Shown here: in pieces, positions 16,617-25,835 of the stretch
Layout of the letters: every line of letters begins with the position of its first letter
Position numbering within the stretch: position 1 is the first letter of the stretch
Origin: Thermonema rossianum DSM 10300
GTDB taxonomy: Bacteria > Bacteroidota > Bacteroidia > Cytophagales > Thermonemataceae
Assembly: GCF_000426825.1 (NCBI RefSeq)
Contig: NZ_AUGC01000014.1
Span: forward strand, 1-64,000
Direction of reading: 5' to 3'
Length of the DNA stretch: 64,000 bases
The notes under the pieces: model-generated
The model's database searches: none
What the model saw: only the letters and a program-made list of their open reading frames with translations
What the model was told of the DNA's origin: nothing
Made by a program: the position numbers and the translations under genes

Positions 16617-17420
16617 TTACACAGCCTTCAAATGCAGTTCGCTGCTCTTTACAAAATGAGCGCCTTGTTGCTTCAAAGCCTCGTAGATGGGTTGTGCCAA
16701 ATGCCCCAAGCCTTCTACATCGGACATGCAGTCTTCTATGATATGCAGTTTTTTGACCATCGCGGGGCGGTAATTCATGATTTGCTTGAGGCTGGTTGCT
16801 ACACAGTGCGATTTGGCTTCGCCGGCTACCCATATGTGAGCATAGGCGTCTAAGGCATCCAAAAAAGCTTCGTTCAGTTGGGTCTCGGGGGCATCCAGGC
16901 GGGGCACTTGTGCCTGAAACACGCCAAAGTGTTCGGTAAGCGGGTGCGTCCCCTTCACCACTACTTCATAGTTTTTGCCGTGATGCCGCGCCCAAGTGGT
17001 GCAAGCCTGCGCTACGGACGGATACAAAGCATTGCCTTTGGTGCCCCACAAGCAGTGTTCGGGCCAAATAAAATGTGGATATTCGCCTTGTGCTTCCAGC
17101 TGCTCGAGGTATGCCAAAGCCTCTTCGGGCGCAAAGCGGGCTTTCCATTTTCCCGCCTTCACTTCGGCCGCCGTAATTTGGGTAAAGGGCTTGGGGGGAT
17201 TGCCGTGGGCATCTACCCAGAAAGAGGGGTGTGCAATATCATTCACATGGTGCGTATCCAAGGTAATGTAGAGGGCATCGATGTGCTCAATCTCATGCAA
17301 TATCAAGTTGGCAAGCCGGTTCATGTCTTTGTCGGCACCGGGCACATAAAGGGCGCCTTCGGGCGAGCAAAAGTCTTGTTGTGCATCGATGATCAAAAAT
17401 GCATGCTCTTTAGGTTTCAT
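16617..17420 (-). CDS. Isochorismatase-fold hydrolase (nicotinamidase-like)
   Basis: 267 residues. Asp12 in 'FLIIDAQQDF' and the catalytic Cys in 'GEAKSHCVATSL' match the cysteine hydrolase (isochorismatase) family. A metal site like that of nicotinamidases is suggested by 'TLDTHH' and by 'WPEHCLWGT', the WPxHC segment typical of PncA/Pnc1. Nicotinamidase (nicotinamide to nicotinate, NAD salvage) is therefore the leading guess, but the protein is about 50 residues longer than PncA and the usual 'ATDYCV' signature is 'AKSHCV', so another amide could be the substrate. It stands alone, 33 bp from the DUF4403 gene upstream on the same strand. Confidence 0.72.
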   Translation of the reverse strand: MKPKEHAFLIIDAQQDFCSPEGALYVPGADKDMNRLANLILHEIEHIDALYITLDTHHVNDIAHPSFWVDAHGNPPKPFTQITAAEVKAGKWKARFAPEEALAYLEQLEAQGEYPHFIWPEHCLWGTKGNALYPSVAQACTTWARHHGKNYEVVVKGTHPLTEHFGVFQAQVPRLDAPETQLNEAFLDALDAYAHIWVAGEAKSHCVATSLKQIMNYRPAMVKKLHIIEDCMSDVEGLGHLAQPIYEALKQQGAHFVKSSELHLKAV

Positions 17421-17453
17421 AGGGTTGTTTGTTTTTTTGAATACTGTTTGAAT

Positions 17454-18818
17454 TTACAAATTCAATTGAATGTTGAGCACGCCTTTGGCCAGAAAAGTAA
17501 CCAATAAATTATCCGGTGCGATATTTACTTCATGTGGCAGCAAGTCGTGCACTTCGCCATTGACCAGCAGCATTTCGTGGGGGCGGTAGTTGCTGAGCAT
17601 GGTGTTTATTTGCCGGCGGGCTTCGGTCAGCTCTGCCTCCAAAGGAAAGCGGCAATAAGCCTCTATCTTTTTACGAAAGCTGCCATGCAGCAACCAGTTG
17701 GCCGATTTTATTAAAAAGCTTTTCGTTTGCAGGTCGAAATCCACCTCATCCAAAAATACTTCTTGGCGCTGTGGGTCATAAGCCGGTTTGCCCTGCAAAT
17801 ACAGCTTGCCGGTATAGCTCCCCTCCATGTCCAAAGCGATAATCAGGGACTCGTTGCTGCCGTAGAGGGCTATGTCGCGTATGGTTACCGACTTTCGCCC
17901 GCTGCTGAAGGAGTCACCTATGTAGCGGGTGCGCAAAAGGTCCGTTGCCTTGGCTAAGGAAATCCCTACGGGCAGGTATATTTCAAAGTGGTTGTCCGGG
18001 TTGTTCAAGTTCAAAAGGGGCGGCAAAGGCTTGCGGGCGGGCGTTGCCGGCTTCTCGCCTATGACCGTTCGCGACACAAAACGGAAACTCAGAGCGGAAG
18101 TTAAACCATAAGGCCGCGCTTCGATGGGCGCCATGGCTACTGCCCGGGGTTCCACCACCAACCAAGTGTGGTATTCGGGCGACAGTTCAAACACGCCGGT
18201 CATGGCGTCCCATGCCGGCTGAATGTATTCTTTAAGTTGTATGTTCTTTTCTATTTCTTCATCCAGCACTTTGCTTAAAGCTGCTTGCTGTTCTTTGATG
18301 AGCTTCCCGATGGGTTCTTCGAGTGAGAAATTCAAGCCAGCTATGGAAAAAGAGGGCTTTTCTACCCATCGAAAACCATGGGGGCGCGTTTGGGCATCGG
18401 TAGCCCACCCCGAAGTAAAAGAGAGGCGGGTAGCAAAGGAAAGGTCTAAGGCGAAATTCAGGCTGCGGGCAACAGTCCACGCACTCACCTCCGCATGAAT
18501 GCGCAAAGGCACGGTGGTGATGAGCTCCTCCCCCCTGCCGTAAAAAGAGATGGGGGCGCGTTTATACACCCGCAAATAGATGGTTTCAATCCCCGTCTGT
18601 GAAAAACGGTCTTCGTAAAGCAAGGCGGGCAGCTGTGCATTGACAAAACCGGACAATGAACGGAAAGGAAGCTCAAGACGGGCACTTGCCGTAGAAACCA
18701 AGGGCTCCACAACAGGCGTATGGTAGTAAGGGGCAGGCGGCGGGGGCGACAACAACTGTTTCTTTGAGCGACACTGTGTCATGCACAGTATGACACACAA
18801 CAGCAAGACCCGAACCAT
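17454..18818 (-). CDS. DUF4403-family envelope protein
   Basis: 454 residues from ATG at 18818; in-frame ATGs at 18833 and 18851 are alternatives that would lengthen the signal. The N terminus is a hydrophobic signal (MVRVLLLCVILC) followed by MTQC, a weak lipobox, then a Pro-rich linker 'SPPPPAPYYHTP'. The body is an all-beta-looking repeat protein ('PLRIHAEVSAWTVARSLNFA', 'YIGDSFSSGRKSVTIRDIAL', 'WLLHGSFRKKIEAY') consistent with DUF4403, which is thought to adopt lipid-binding-like elongated folds. No enzymatic residues are evident. Periplasmic or outer-membrane location is predicted; function is unknown. Confidence 0.7.
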   Translation of the reverse strand: MVRVLLLCVILCMTQCRSKKQLLSPPPPAPYYHTPVVEPLVSTASARLELPFRSLSGFVNAQLPALLYEDRFSQTGIETIYLRVYKRAPISFYGRGEELITTVPLRIHAEVSAWTVARSLNFALDLSFATRLSFTSGWATDAQTRPHGFRWVEKPSFSIAGLNFSLEEPIGKLIKEQQAALSKVLDEEIEKNIQLKEYIQPAWDAMTGVFELSPEYHTWLVVEPRAVAMAPIEARPYGLTSALSFRFVSRTVIGEKPATPARKPLPPLLNLNNPDNHFEIYLPVGISLAKATDLLRTRYIGDSFSSGRKSVTIRDIALYGSNESLIIALDMEGSYTGKLYLQGKPAYDPQRQEVFLDEVDFDLQTKSFLIKSANWLLHGSFRKKIEAYCRFPLEAELTEARRQINTMLSNYRPHEMLLVNGEVHDLLPHEVNIAPDNLLVTFLAKGVLNIQLNL

Positions 18819-18922
18819 ACCGTGCTTTGGCATAAAAGTAGCTGCAGGCATAAAAGTGCTTTTTTGCTTTACAATTTCTTACATTTAGGTATTAAAACCA
18901 AACCCCATAGGGAGGCTAACGG

Positions 18923-21481
18923 ATGACGGCTATGAATAAACCTTTACTTGGATACTCTCTGCGGTTGTATCTACTTGTGCTGCTGTGCCACCTCCCTCTC
19001 TTTCAACTTGCGGCACAGCAAATTACGCTGCAGGGGAAGGTCATAGATGGCGAAAGCGGTTTGCCCATGCCTGCCTGCAATGTGTATTTAAAAAACCACC
19101 CCCATATAGGCACAGCCACCGACGAGAACGGCACTTTTGTGCTTACTTTTGACTTTGTGCGCGACACCTTGCTCATTGAATTCATTAGTTACCAAACCAT
19201 AGAATATCCCCTGCTGAAGGCGCAGTCGCAAACGGGATTGTCTTTCACCCTGAAACCCGACGCACTGAGTCTTGAGGCAGTGGTGGTAACCCCCGGCGAA
19301 AACCCGGCTTACCGCATCATACGCGAAGCCATCAAGCGCAAAGATGAGCACGACAAACGCCGCCTGGAAGCTTACGACTACGAAGCCTACAACCGCATTG
19401 AAGGATATGTAAAAAGCAGCGACAAAGGCATCAGCAAACTGCGTTTCGTGAGAGATATGCGCCAAGTGGCCGCCGGCTATGACATGCTGCGCACCGCCGA
19501 GGGCGATACGCTCATTCCCGTTATTGTCAATGAGGTAGTAAGCCGGGTATATGTCAAACACAGCCCCTACAAACGCCGCGAAGACGTCGAAGCTCAGCAG
19601 CTCACCGGCATAGGCATAGAAGACGCCCCCGCTCTGCAAGATATTCTTTCCAACACCTATCTTACCGATTATAATTTCTACCGCAACCAAATCAATATTT
19701 TGGGCAAGTACTTCCCCTCACCTTTAGCCAACGGGTGGTGGCTGGTCTATGATTACGAGTTGGAAGACAGCCTCGAAGTAGGCGGCTTCATGTGTTATCA
19801 GCTCAAGGTGATTCCCTTGCGTGAAGAAGACATTGCCTTTACCGGCAGGATATGGATTACCAAAGAAGATTATGCCCTGCGAAAGGTGCAACTTCACATT
19901 ACCCCCAATGCCAACATTAACTTTGTGCGCTCGCTTGCCGTAGAGCAGGTGCTGGCGCCCACGCAAAGCGGCGTATGGTTACCCGAAAGCATGTTTTTCG
20001 AAACCGAAATATCGGAATTTACCGACTTGATACCCGCCATTGTAGCCCGCACCTACTCTTACTACAAAAACTACCACATCAACCAAGCGTATCCCAACAG
20101 CTTTTATGAAATCAGGGAAAAGAAACTGCCTTCCGAAAAGGTACAGCTCGAGAAGCTGAGGGTGTACCGTGCCATAGACGGCGACAGTACAGACTTCCGC
20201 CCGCAGATTCACCGCCTCATCGATACGCTGAATCAAGTGCCTTCGGTAAAACGCTATACGGGCATTATCAAGGTGCTTTCCACGGGCTATTTGCGCAAAG
20301 GTGTGATTGACTTCGGGCATTATGCCCGCTATTACGCATGGAACAACATAGAAGGGCACCGCCTGGGGTTTGGCTTGCGCACCAACTACCACCTTAGCGA
20401 CAAGTGGATGTTCAAAGGTTATGTGGCTTACGGCACACAAGACGAGCGCTGGAAATATGACCTGCGTCTTTATCATGTGCTGAGCAGGAAACGCTTTACG
20501 CTCATAGGTGCGCGCCATCTGGCAGATATAGAACCACTGATTCAATTGGACCAAAGAGACGACCTGCCGGAGCTGTTCATCGCCTCGAACCGCTTTCTTG
20601 ATTTGGCTTCCCGCCGCCCCTTCTTTCGCACCATGAACAGCGTATGGATAGATAGCCGCCTGTCGCAGCTGGTGCGCGCCCAGCTCACCTTGCAACAAAG
20701 CACCTTGGACCCGCTTTATCCTTTTGCTTATTACCCTGCGCCCTCCGACACCCAAACACGCAACAGCAGCATCCACACCACCGAAGTCATAGGCATGCTG
20801 CGCCTGCAACGTGCCGTGCGCCTCACGCGCGATGCCAATCTCGATGAGGTGGACATAGCCAACCGTAACCCACGCCTGACACTTTGGACCATCCTCGGTT
20901 TCAAAGGATTGCTCGATGGCGATTTCCAATATCAAAAAGTATATCTGGAACTGGCACAAAAAAACGCCAATGTGTTCGGCATAGGGCACGCCAACTACAG
21001 CATTACGGCCGGCTATATCTTTTCGGATATTCCCTATCCGCTGCTGCGCACCCACTTGGGCAACAATACGCCCATTCTCATGGAAAGGGCATTCAACCAA
21101 ATGAATGGCTTTGAGTTTGTAAGCGACCACTTCGTGGCGGTGCATTATGCGCACTATTTCGAAGGTTTCATTTTGAACAAGCTGCCACTCATCCGGCGTG
21201 TGAACGACAAGCTCGAATGGCGTCTGGTGGGTTCGGTCAATGCCGTATGGGGCGGGCTCCGGGCAAGCAACAAAGCGCTGCTGGCGCAGCAAACAGCCGA
21301 CGGGCAGCTGGTCGAGGGCTTTTCTGAGCTGTCTTTCCAAAAACCCTATGTGGAAGTAGGCTATGGCATTGACAATATCTTCAAGTTCTTCCGGGTGGAC
21401 TTCTTTCACCGCCTGACTTATCTCGACAGCCTGCAAGCTAAGCCCTTCGGTATCAAGTTTTCTGCCGAAATCAAATTTTAA
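18923..21481 (+). CDS. DUF5686 outer membrane protein with carboxypeptidase-regulatory-like domain
   Basis: 852 residues. ATG at 18923 is chosen because GGGAGG (18910-18915) lies 7 nt upstream, unusually strong for this phylum; a second ATG three codons in is less well placed. A signal peptide ends near LAAQQ (residue 33). The next 85 residues are a CarbopepD-regulatory-like beta-sandwich ('LQGKVIDGESGLPMPACNVY', 'GTATDENGTFVLTF') as found at the N termini of SusC/TonB receptors. The remaining 700 residues are DUF5686, probably a large beta-barrel or beta-rich envelope domain ending in 'FGIKFSAEIKF', a typical barrel terminal strand with C-terminal Phe. Transport or surface function is inferred only. 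Confidence 0.82.
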   Translation: MTAMNKPLLGYSLRLYLLVLLCHLPLFQLAAQQITLQGKVIDGESGLPMPACNVYLKNHPHIGTATDENGTFVLTFDFVRDTLLIEFISYQTIEYPLLKAQSQTGLSFTLKPDALSLEAVVVTPGENPAYRIIREAIKRKDEHDKRRLEAYDYEAYNRIEGYVKSSDKGISKLRFVRDMRQVAAGYDMLRTAEGDTLIPVIVNEVVSRVYVKHSPYKRREDVEAQQLTGIGIEDAPALQDILSNTYLTDYNFYRNQINILGKYFPSPLANGWWLVYDYELEDSLEVGGFMCYQLKVIPLREEDIAFTGRIWITKEDYALRKVQLHITPNANINFVRSLAVEQVLAPTQSGVWLPESMFFETEISEFTDLIPAIVARTYSYYKNYHINQAYPNSFYEIREKKLPSEKVQLEKLRVYRAIDGDSTDFRPQIHRLIDTLNQVPSVKRYTGIIKVLSTGYLRKGVIDFGHYARYYAWNNIEGHRLGFGLRTNYHLSDKWMFKGYVAYGTQDERWKYDLRLYHVLSRKRFTLIGARHLADIEPLIQLDQRDDLPELFIASNRFLDLASRRPFFRTMNSVWIDSRLSQLVRAQLTLQQSTLDPLYPFAYYPAPSDTQTRNSSIHTTEVIGMLRLQRAVRLTRDANLDEVDIANRNPRLTLWTILGFKGLLDGDFQYQKVYLELAQKNANVFGIGHANYSITAGYIFSDIPYPLLRTHLGNNTPILMERAFNQMNGFEFVSDHFVAVHYAHYFEGFILNKLPLIRRVNDKLEWRLVGSVNAVWGGLRASNKALLAQQTADGQLVEGFSELSFQKPYVEVGYGIDNIFKFFRVDFFHRLTYLDSLQAKPFGIKFSAEIKF

Positions 21482-21543
21482 AGTGGCGTTGCAAGTGCCA
21501 AAAAGAATGCTTTTCTTTGCTTAAAGCAGACAGAGAGTAAAAC

Positions 21544-22137
21544 ATGCAAGTAGCCATCGTAAAATACAACGCCGGCAACATTCAATCGGTAGTGTTTGCC
21601 TTGCAACGTTTGGGAGTGGAGCCGGTCATCACTGACAATGCCGAGTTATTACGCAGTGCCGACAGGGTTATTTTTCCGGGCGTGGGCGAAGCATCCAGCG
21701 CCATGCAATACCTCAAAAATAAAGGCTTGGACAAGGTCATCCGCTCCTTGCACCAGCCGGTGTTGGGCATATGTCTCGGCCTTCAATTGATGTGCCGCCA
21801 TTCGGAAGAAGGCAATACCGATTGCTTGGGCATTTTCGATGTGGATGTAAAGGCTTTTGACCGCAATGGTGCATTAAAGGTGCCCCATGTGGGTTGGAAC
21901 ACCGTCGATGAGCTGCACAGCCCTTTGATGATAGGCATAGATGCACCCGCCTACATGTATTTTGTGCATTCTTACTATGCCGAGTGGACTTCTCGCTATG
22001 CTATTGCCCGCTGTGAATATGGCGTGCCTTTCAGCGCCGGGCTACATAAAGACAATTTTTATGCGGTGCAGTTTCACCCGGAAAAGAGCGCCGATGCCGG
22101 CAGCCGCTTGCTCGAGAACTTCTTGAAGATGTTTTAG
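21544..22137 (+). CDS. hisH: Imidazole glycerol phosphate synthase subunit HisH
   Basis: 197 residues, the usual HisH length. It is the glutaminase subunit that feeds ammonia to HisF in histidine synthesis. The nucleophile Cys77 is in GICLGLQLM and the His178/Glu180 pair is in QFHPEKS; the N terminus MQVAIVKYNAGNIQSV is typical. No other his gene lies in the window, which is unusual because hisH normally sits in an operon with hisA and hisF. The gene follows the DUF5686 gene by 62 bp on the same strand and is convergent with the sigma-factor gene 9 bp away. Confidence 0.93.
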   Translation: MQVAIVKYNAGNIQSVVFALQRLGVEPVITDNAELLRSADRVIFPGVGEASSAMQYLKNKGLDKVIRSLHQPVLGICLGLQLMCRHSEEGNTDCLGIFDVDVKAFDRNGALKVPHVGWNTVDELHSPLMIGIDAPAYMYFVHSYYAEWTSRYAIARCEYGVPFSAGLHKDNFYAVQFHPEKSADAGSRLLENFLKMF

Positions 22138-22146
22138 GAGACGGGC

Positions 22147-22764
22147 TCAGATGTGCTCTTTTTTGTCTTTAATCATATCAAAAAGCAGCTCGCGCGCACG
22201 GTGCAATTGTGCCTTCACCGTACCCAGCGGCAAGTCAAGCTCTTCTGCTATCTCTTGATATGCCAGCTCTTCGAAGTAACGCAGGCGCACCAAACGGCGG
22301 TACTTTGAAGGCAGCTTGCTTACGACTTCCTGAATGATTTCTATTTTTTGTGCTTTGATGGCTTCTTCTTGTGGATCCAAACCATCATCTCTGATATCCA
22401 GACTGGCAGTTTCTCCGTCTTTGTCGGTATAAAAATCTTCGATACTGGTGGTTTGCAGGCGCTTTTTACGGATAAAGTCAATACAGTTGTTTGTGGCAAT
22501 ACGGAAAAGCCAGGTGCTGAAGGTAAAGTCTTTTTTGAATTTATCTAAGTTTTTGAACGCCTTGGCAAAAGCTTCCATGGTCAAATCCTCGGCGTCGTCC
22601 ACATTGCGCACCATTTTCAAAAGCATATGAAACAGCGAGCGGTTATAGCGCTCCATCAGTTCGGCAAAGGCGCTTTGGTCGCCTTCCAACGCCCTGTCCA
22701 CCAGGGCGAAGTCGTGCAATGCCTTGTCGGAAAACTCTTTTGAACCAAACTTATCTAATTCCAT
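22147..22764 (-). CDS. ECF-type RNA polymerase sigma factor
   Basis: 205 residues. Region 2 includes 'ALEGDQSAFAELMERYN', 'NVDDAEDLTMEAFAKAF' and 'FSTWLFRIATNNCIDFIRKK', which bind core polymerase and the -10 region. Region 4 near the C terminus has 'LPSKYRRLVRLRYFEELAYQ' and the helix-turn-helix 'LDLPLGTVKAQLHRARELLF'. The linker holds an acidic stretch. No anti-sigma gene is adjacent, so the control signal is not visible. Its start codon overlaps the end of the upstream glycosyltransferase gene by 10 bp, suggesting co-transcription with it. Confidence 0.92.
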   Translation of the reverse strand: MELDKFGSKEFSDKALHDFALVDRALEGDQSAFAELMERYNRSLFHMLLKMVRNVDDAEDLTMEAFAKAFKNLDKFKKDFTFSTWLFRIATNNCIDFIRKKRLQTTSIEDFYTDKDGETASLDIRDDGLDPQEEAIKAQKIEIIQEVVSKLPSKYRRLVRLRYFEELAYQEIAEELDLPLGTVKAQLHRARELLFDMIKDKKEHI

Positions 22765-23888
22765 TTTTCCACTTTAGTGAGTAGTGCCCATAATCCTATT
22801 ATGCCAATATACAACAGATAGGACAATTCTAAAAATGGCAACAATAAAATTGGAATGGAAGCACGCAGTTTTTTAGCCAGCAAGAACATACATAACGGAT
22901 GCAACACAAGAAGCAAAGCCACTTCGGCCGCTATCCATTGCAATATACCAAACGAAACAATGCCCTGTATGTGTCCGGCCACCCACCCCAAAGCCACGTA
23001 GAATGCCAACTGCGACAAGAAAAGCAAAGCCAAGAGCAGGCGATGGCCGGCTTTGTAATACTTGCCTACACTCAAATGACGCCGCTTCTGTCGCCACCAT
23101 TCACGCCAACGCACCTTGGGGCGGCTCACGGTAATGGCTTTGGCATGCACACACAAGGCGGTATTTTTTGCGGTTGCCAAACGGTTCACGAAAAGGTCAT
23201 CGTCGCCGCTTACCAAACGTTGGTGTGGACCAAAGCCTCTGTGTTTTAAAAAGAAGCTGCGGCGGTAAGCCAAGTTGCGCCCAACCCCCATATAGGGCAG
23301 CCCTATCAAGGCCGCCGTAGCATACTGCCACAAGGTGTAAAGTGTCTCGTAACGAATCAAAGCATTGAGAAAACCCGGGCGCTGTTCATACAGAGAGGCG
23401 CCCAATACTATTTGCGTTTGTTCTTTGGCTATAAAAGGCGCAGCCATATAACGAATCCACTGCTTCGATAGCGGACGGCAGTCGGCATCGGTCAGCAAAA
23501 CAATATCGTAGCGGGCAGCTTTGACGCCCATGGTAATAGCAAACTTTTTATGTGTAATATGCTCCGGCGTTTGCTCTATCCGCACAATATGCAGTTGGGG
23601 ATGGCGGGCGCGCAGATGATAGAGGAACTCATAGGAATCATCCCACGAGCGGTCGTCCACGATGATGACCTCGAAGAGCGGGTAGTCTTGCTCCAGCAAC
23701 AAAGGCAGCAGTTCGCGCAGGTTGAGCAGCTCGTTATGGGCAGCCACCACCACCGACACCCCGGGCAAGTCATGCCCTTCGGCGGGGCGCGGCGCATGCC
23801 GCCATAACAACAAACTCAACAGATGCCATAAGATGCGTATGCCAAGCAAGATGACCAAGGCATACATAAAGAAAAAAGTCCAATGCAT
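22755..23888 (-). CDS. Membrane glycosyltransferase, family 2
   Basis: 377 residues from ATG at 23888 (MHWTFFFMYALVILLG); an ATG at 23915 would add nine polar residues. One N-terminal membrane helix is followed by a GT-A catalytic domain with 'VSVVVAAHNELLNLRELLPL', 'FEVIIVDDRSWDDS', the DxD-like 'VLLTDADCRPLSKQW', and 'GVGRNLAYRRSFFLKHRGF', 'SGDDDLFVNRLA'. Basic 'RWREWWRQKRRHLS' resembles the QxxRW-type segment of processive GT2 enzymes. Two or three helices close the protein. It probably transfers a sugar from a nucleotide sugar to a lipid or growing polysaccharide; the acceptor is unknown. Confidence 0.88.
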   Translation of the reverse strand: MHWTFFFMYALVILLGIRILWHLLSLLLWRHAPRPAEGHDLPGVSVVVAAHNELLNLRELLPLLLEQDYPLFEVIIVDDRSWDDSYEFLYHLRARHPQLHIVRIEQTPEHITHKKFAITMGVKAARYDIVLLTDADCRPLSKQWIRYMAAPFIAKEQTQIVLGASLYEQRPGFLNALIRYETLYTLWQYATAALIGLPYMGVGRNLAYRRSFFLKHRGFGPHQRLVSGDDDLFVNRLATAKNTALCVHAKAITVSRPKVRWREWWRQKRRHLSVGKYYKAGHRLLLALLFLSQLAFYVALGWVAGHIQGIVSFGILQWIAAEVALLLVLHPLCMFLLAKKLRASIPILLLPFLELSYLLYIGIIGLWALLTKVEKWN

Positions 23889-24055
23889 AGTGATGCGGCT
23901 TGTGGTTCGATGCACAAAAATAGAAATTTAAACAAAGGGAAAAGCATTGACAAAAAACTTCCTAAATTGCATGCCCATTTCAGGCTTTACGGTATTTCAA
24001 GCAAACAAGCCTTTTCCTTTTTTCATCAGTGCTCAAAACCAAGAATTCTGAAAGC

Positions 24056-25186
24056 ATGCAGTTTGAACTTATTGCACAGGACCCGAAAAGCAAAGCAAGA
24101 GCCGGCAAGATAACCACCGCCCATGGTGAGATTGTAACCCCTATCTTCATGCCGGTAGGCACTGCCGGCACCGTCAAGGCAGTACACCAACGCGAACTGG
24201 AAAACGACATCAAAGCGCAAATCATTTTAGGGAATACTTATCATCTGTATTTACGCCCGGGCATTGAACTGCTCAAAAAAGCAGGGGGCTTGCACCGCTT
24301 CAACGGCTGGCAACGCCCCATCCTCACCGACAGCGGCGGCTATCAGGTCTATTCACTGGCTGACAACCGTCAAATCACCGAAGAAGGCGTGGCTTTCAAA
24401 TCGCATATCGACGGCAGCAAGCATTTCTTCACTCCCGAAACAGTTATGGATATAGAGCGGGCTATAGGCGCCGACATCATCATGGCGTTTGACGAGTGCA
24501 CCCCCTACCCCTGCGATTATGACTATGCCAAGCAGTCGATGGAAATGACCCACCGCTGGCTCAAGCGCTGCATCCGGCGTATAGAAGAGACCGAACCGCT
24601 CTATGGCTACGAGCAAACGCTTTTCCCCATAGTGCAGGGCAGTGTGTATAAAGACCTGCGCCGGGCCTCTGCCGAGTTTGTGGCTTCGTGTGGCTGCGAC
24701 GGCAATGCCATCGGGGGCTTGTCGGTAGGCGAGCCCGCTGAGATGATGTATGAAATGACCGAGCTGGTGTGCGACATTCTGCCCAAAGACAAACCCCGCT
24801 ATTTGATGGGCGTAGGCACCCCCGCCAATATTTTAGAGTGCATTGCACTGGGCGTCGATATGTTCGACTGTGTGATGCCTACCCGCAATGCCCGCAACGG
24901 CATGCTGTTCACGACACAAGGCATCATCAACATACGCAACAAAAAATGGCAGGAAGACTTCAGCCCCATCGATGAGCAGCTGGGCGGCTATGTCAGCACT
25001 TTCTACAGCAAAGCCTACTTGCGCCACCTTATCATGAATAAAGAAATTTTGGGCGCACAAATTGCAAGTGTTCACAATCTTACTTTTTATCTTTGGTTGG
25101 TTACACAAGCCCGCCAGCATATTATTGCCGGCGACTTCTATGAGTGGAAGAAGCAAATATTGCCTGTCGTTTCGCAACGGCTCTAA
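24056..25186 (+). CDS. tgt: tRNA-guanine transglycosylase (zinc cysteines absent)
   Basis: 376 residues from ATG at 24056; a GTG at 24029 is less likely. It exchanges guanine-34 for preQ1 in tRNAs for Asp, Asn, His and Tyr. The fold signatures are clear: 'TPIFMPVGTAGTVKAVHQRE', 'ILGNTYHLYLRPG', 'LTDSGGYQVYSL' with the general acid Asp, 'AIGGLSVGEPAEMMYEM', 'RYLMGVGTP' and the nucleophile Asp in 'LGVDMFDCVMPTRNARNG'. The zinc site expected near 'NKKWQEDFSPIDEQLGGYVS' lacks the CxCxxC cysteines of E. coli Tgt, though the last ligand His is present in 'SVHNLTFY'. The next genes are rsmG and crtY. Confidence 0.93.
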   Translation: MQFELIAQDPKSKARAGKITTAHGEIVTPIFMPVGTAGTVKAVHQRELENDIKAQIILGNTYHLYLRPGIELLKKAGGLHRFNGWQRPILTDSGGYQVYSLADNRQITEEGVAFKSHIDGSKHFFTPETVMDIERAIGADIIMAFDECTPYPCDYDYAKQSMEMTHRWLKRCIRRIEETEPLYGYEQTLFPIVQGSVYKDLRRASAEFVASCGCDGNAIGGLSVGEPAEMMYEMTELVCDILPKDKPRYLMGVGTPANILECIALGVDMFDCVMPTRNARNGMLFTTQGIINIRNKKWQEDFSPIDEQLGGYVSTFYSKAYLRHLIMNKEILGAQIASVHNLTFYLWLVTQARQHIIAGDFYEWKKQILPVVSQRL

Positions 25187-25207
25187 ACCCTAAACGCAAA
25201 AAACAAC

Positions 25208-25834
25208 ATGGAATTGATTACAAAATATTTTCCCGAAATAGACAGCCTGCAGCGCAGCCGCTTCGAAGCACTTGAGCCACTTTATCGCGAGTGGAATGCC
25301 AAAATCAATTTGGTTTCGCGCAAAGATATTGACCACCTGTATGAGCGCCATATCTTGCACTCTCTGGCCATTGCCCGTGTCATTCAATTCAAATCGATGA
25401 CCGCCATCATGGACGTAGGCACCGGCGGCGGCTTTCCCGGCATTCCGCTGGCCATCATGTTTCCCAAGGTAGAGTTTCACCTGGTAGATTCCATTGGCAA
25501 GAAAATCAATGCCGTGCAGCACATAGCCGAAGCTTTGCAGCTGGACAACGTAACCACTCACCACAACCGCGCCGAAAAAGTAGATGTGGAAGTGGACTTT
25601 GTGGTGAGCCGTGCAGTAGCCCCCGCCAAAAAAATATACAACTGGACACAAAGTAAAATTCTGCCCAACAGTTTCAACAAATTCAAGAACGGTTGGTTTT
25701 TATTGAAAGGGGGCGACCTGAGCGAAGAGCTTCAAGAACTCAGACGCAAGCGCTACAAGGTTTTCGAGTTGTCGGAATTCTTCGAAGAGGAATTCTTCGA
25801 AACGAAAAAAATACTCTACTTCCCCAAAGGGTAA
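25208..25834 (+). CDS. rsmG: 16S rRNA m7G527 methyltransferase RsmG
   Basis: 208 residues. It methylates N7 of G527 in 16S rRNA using S-adenosylmethionine. The SAM-binding motif is MDVGTGGGFPGIPLAI near residues 66-81, and 'FHLVDSIGKKINAV', 'HHNRAEKV' and 'DFVVSRAVAPAKKIYNW' are family landmarks. The N terminus 'WNAKINLVSRKDIDHLYERH' is nearly diagnostic. It is a tgt neighbour (21-bp gap) and its stop lies 1 bp before the crtY start, so the three are likely one transcript. Loss of RsmG gives low-level streptomycin resistance in other bacteria. Confidence 0.95.
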   Translation: MELITKYFPEIDSLQRSRFEALEPLYREWNAKINLVSRKDIDHLYERHILHSLAIARVIQFKSMTAIMDVGTGGGFPGIPLAIMFPKVEFHLVDSIGKKINAVQHIAEALQLDNVTTHHNRAEKVDVEVDFVVSRAVAPAKKIYNWTQSKILPNSFNKFKNGWFLLKGGDLSEELQELRRKRYKVFELSEFFEEEFFETKKILYFPKG

Positions 25835-25835
25835 A

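Noticed and set aside
19979-21436. A 485-codon open frame on the minus strand opposite the DUF5686 gene
   Set aside because: It lies wholly inside a well-supported gene on the other strand, has no recognisable domain, and its amino acid make-up is that of a shadow frame.
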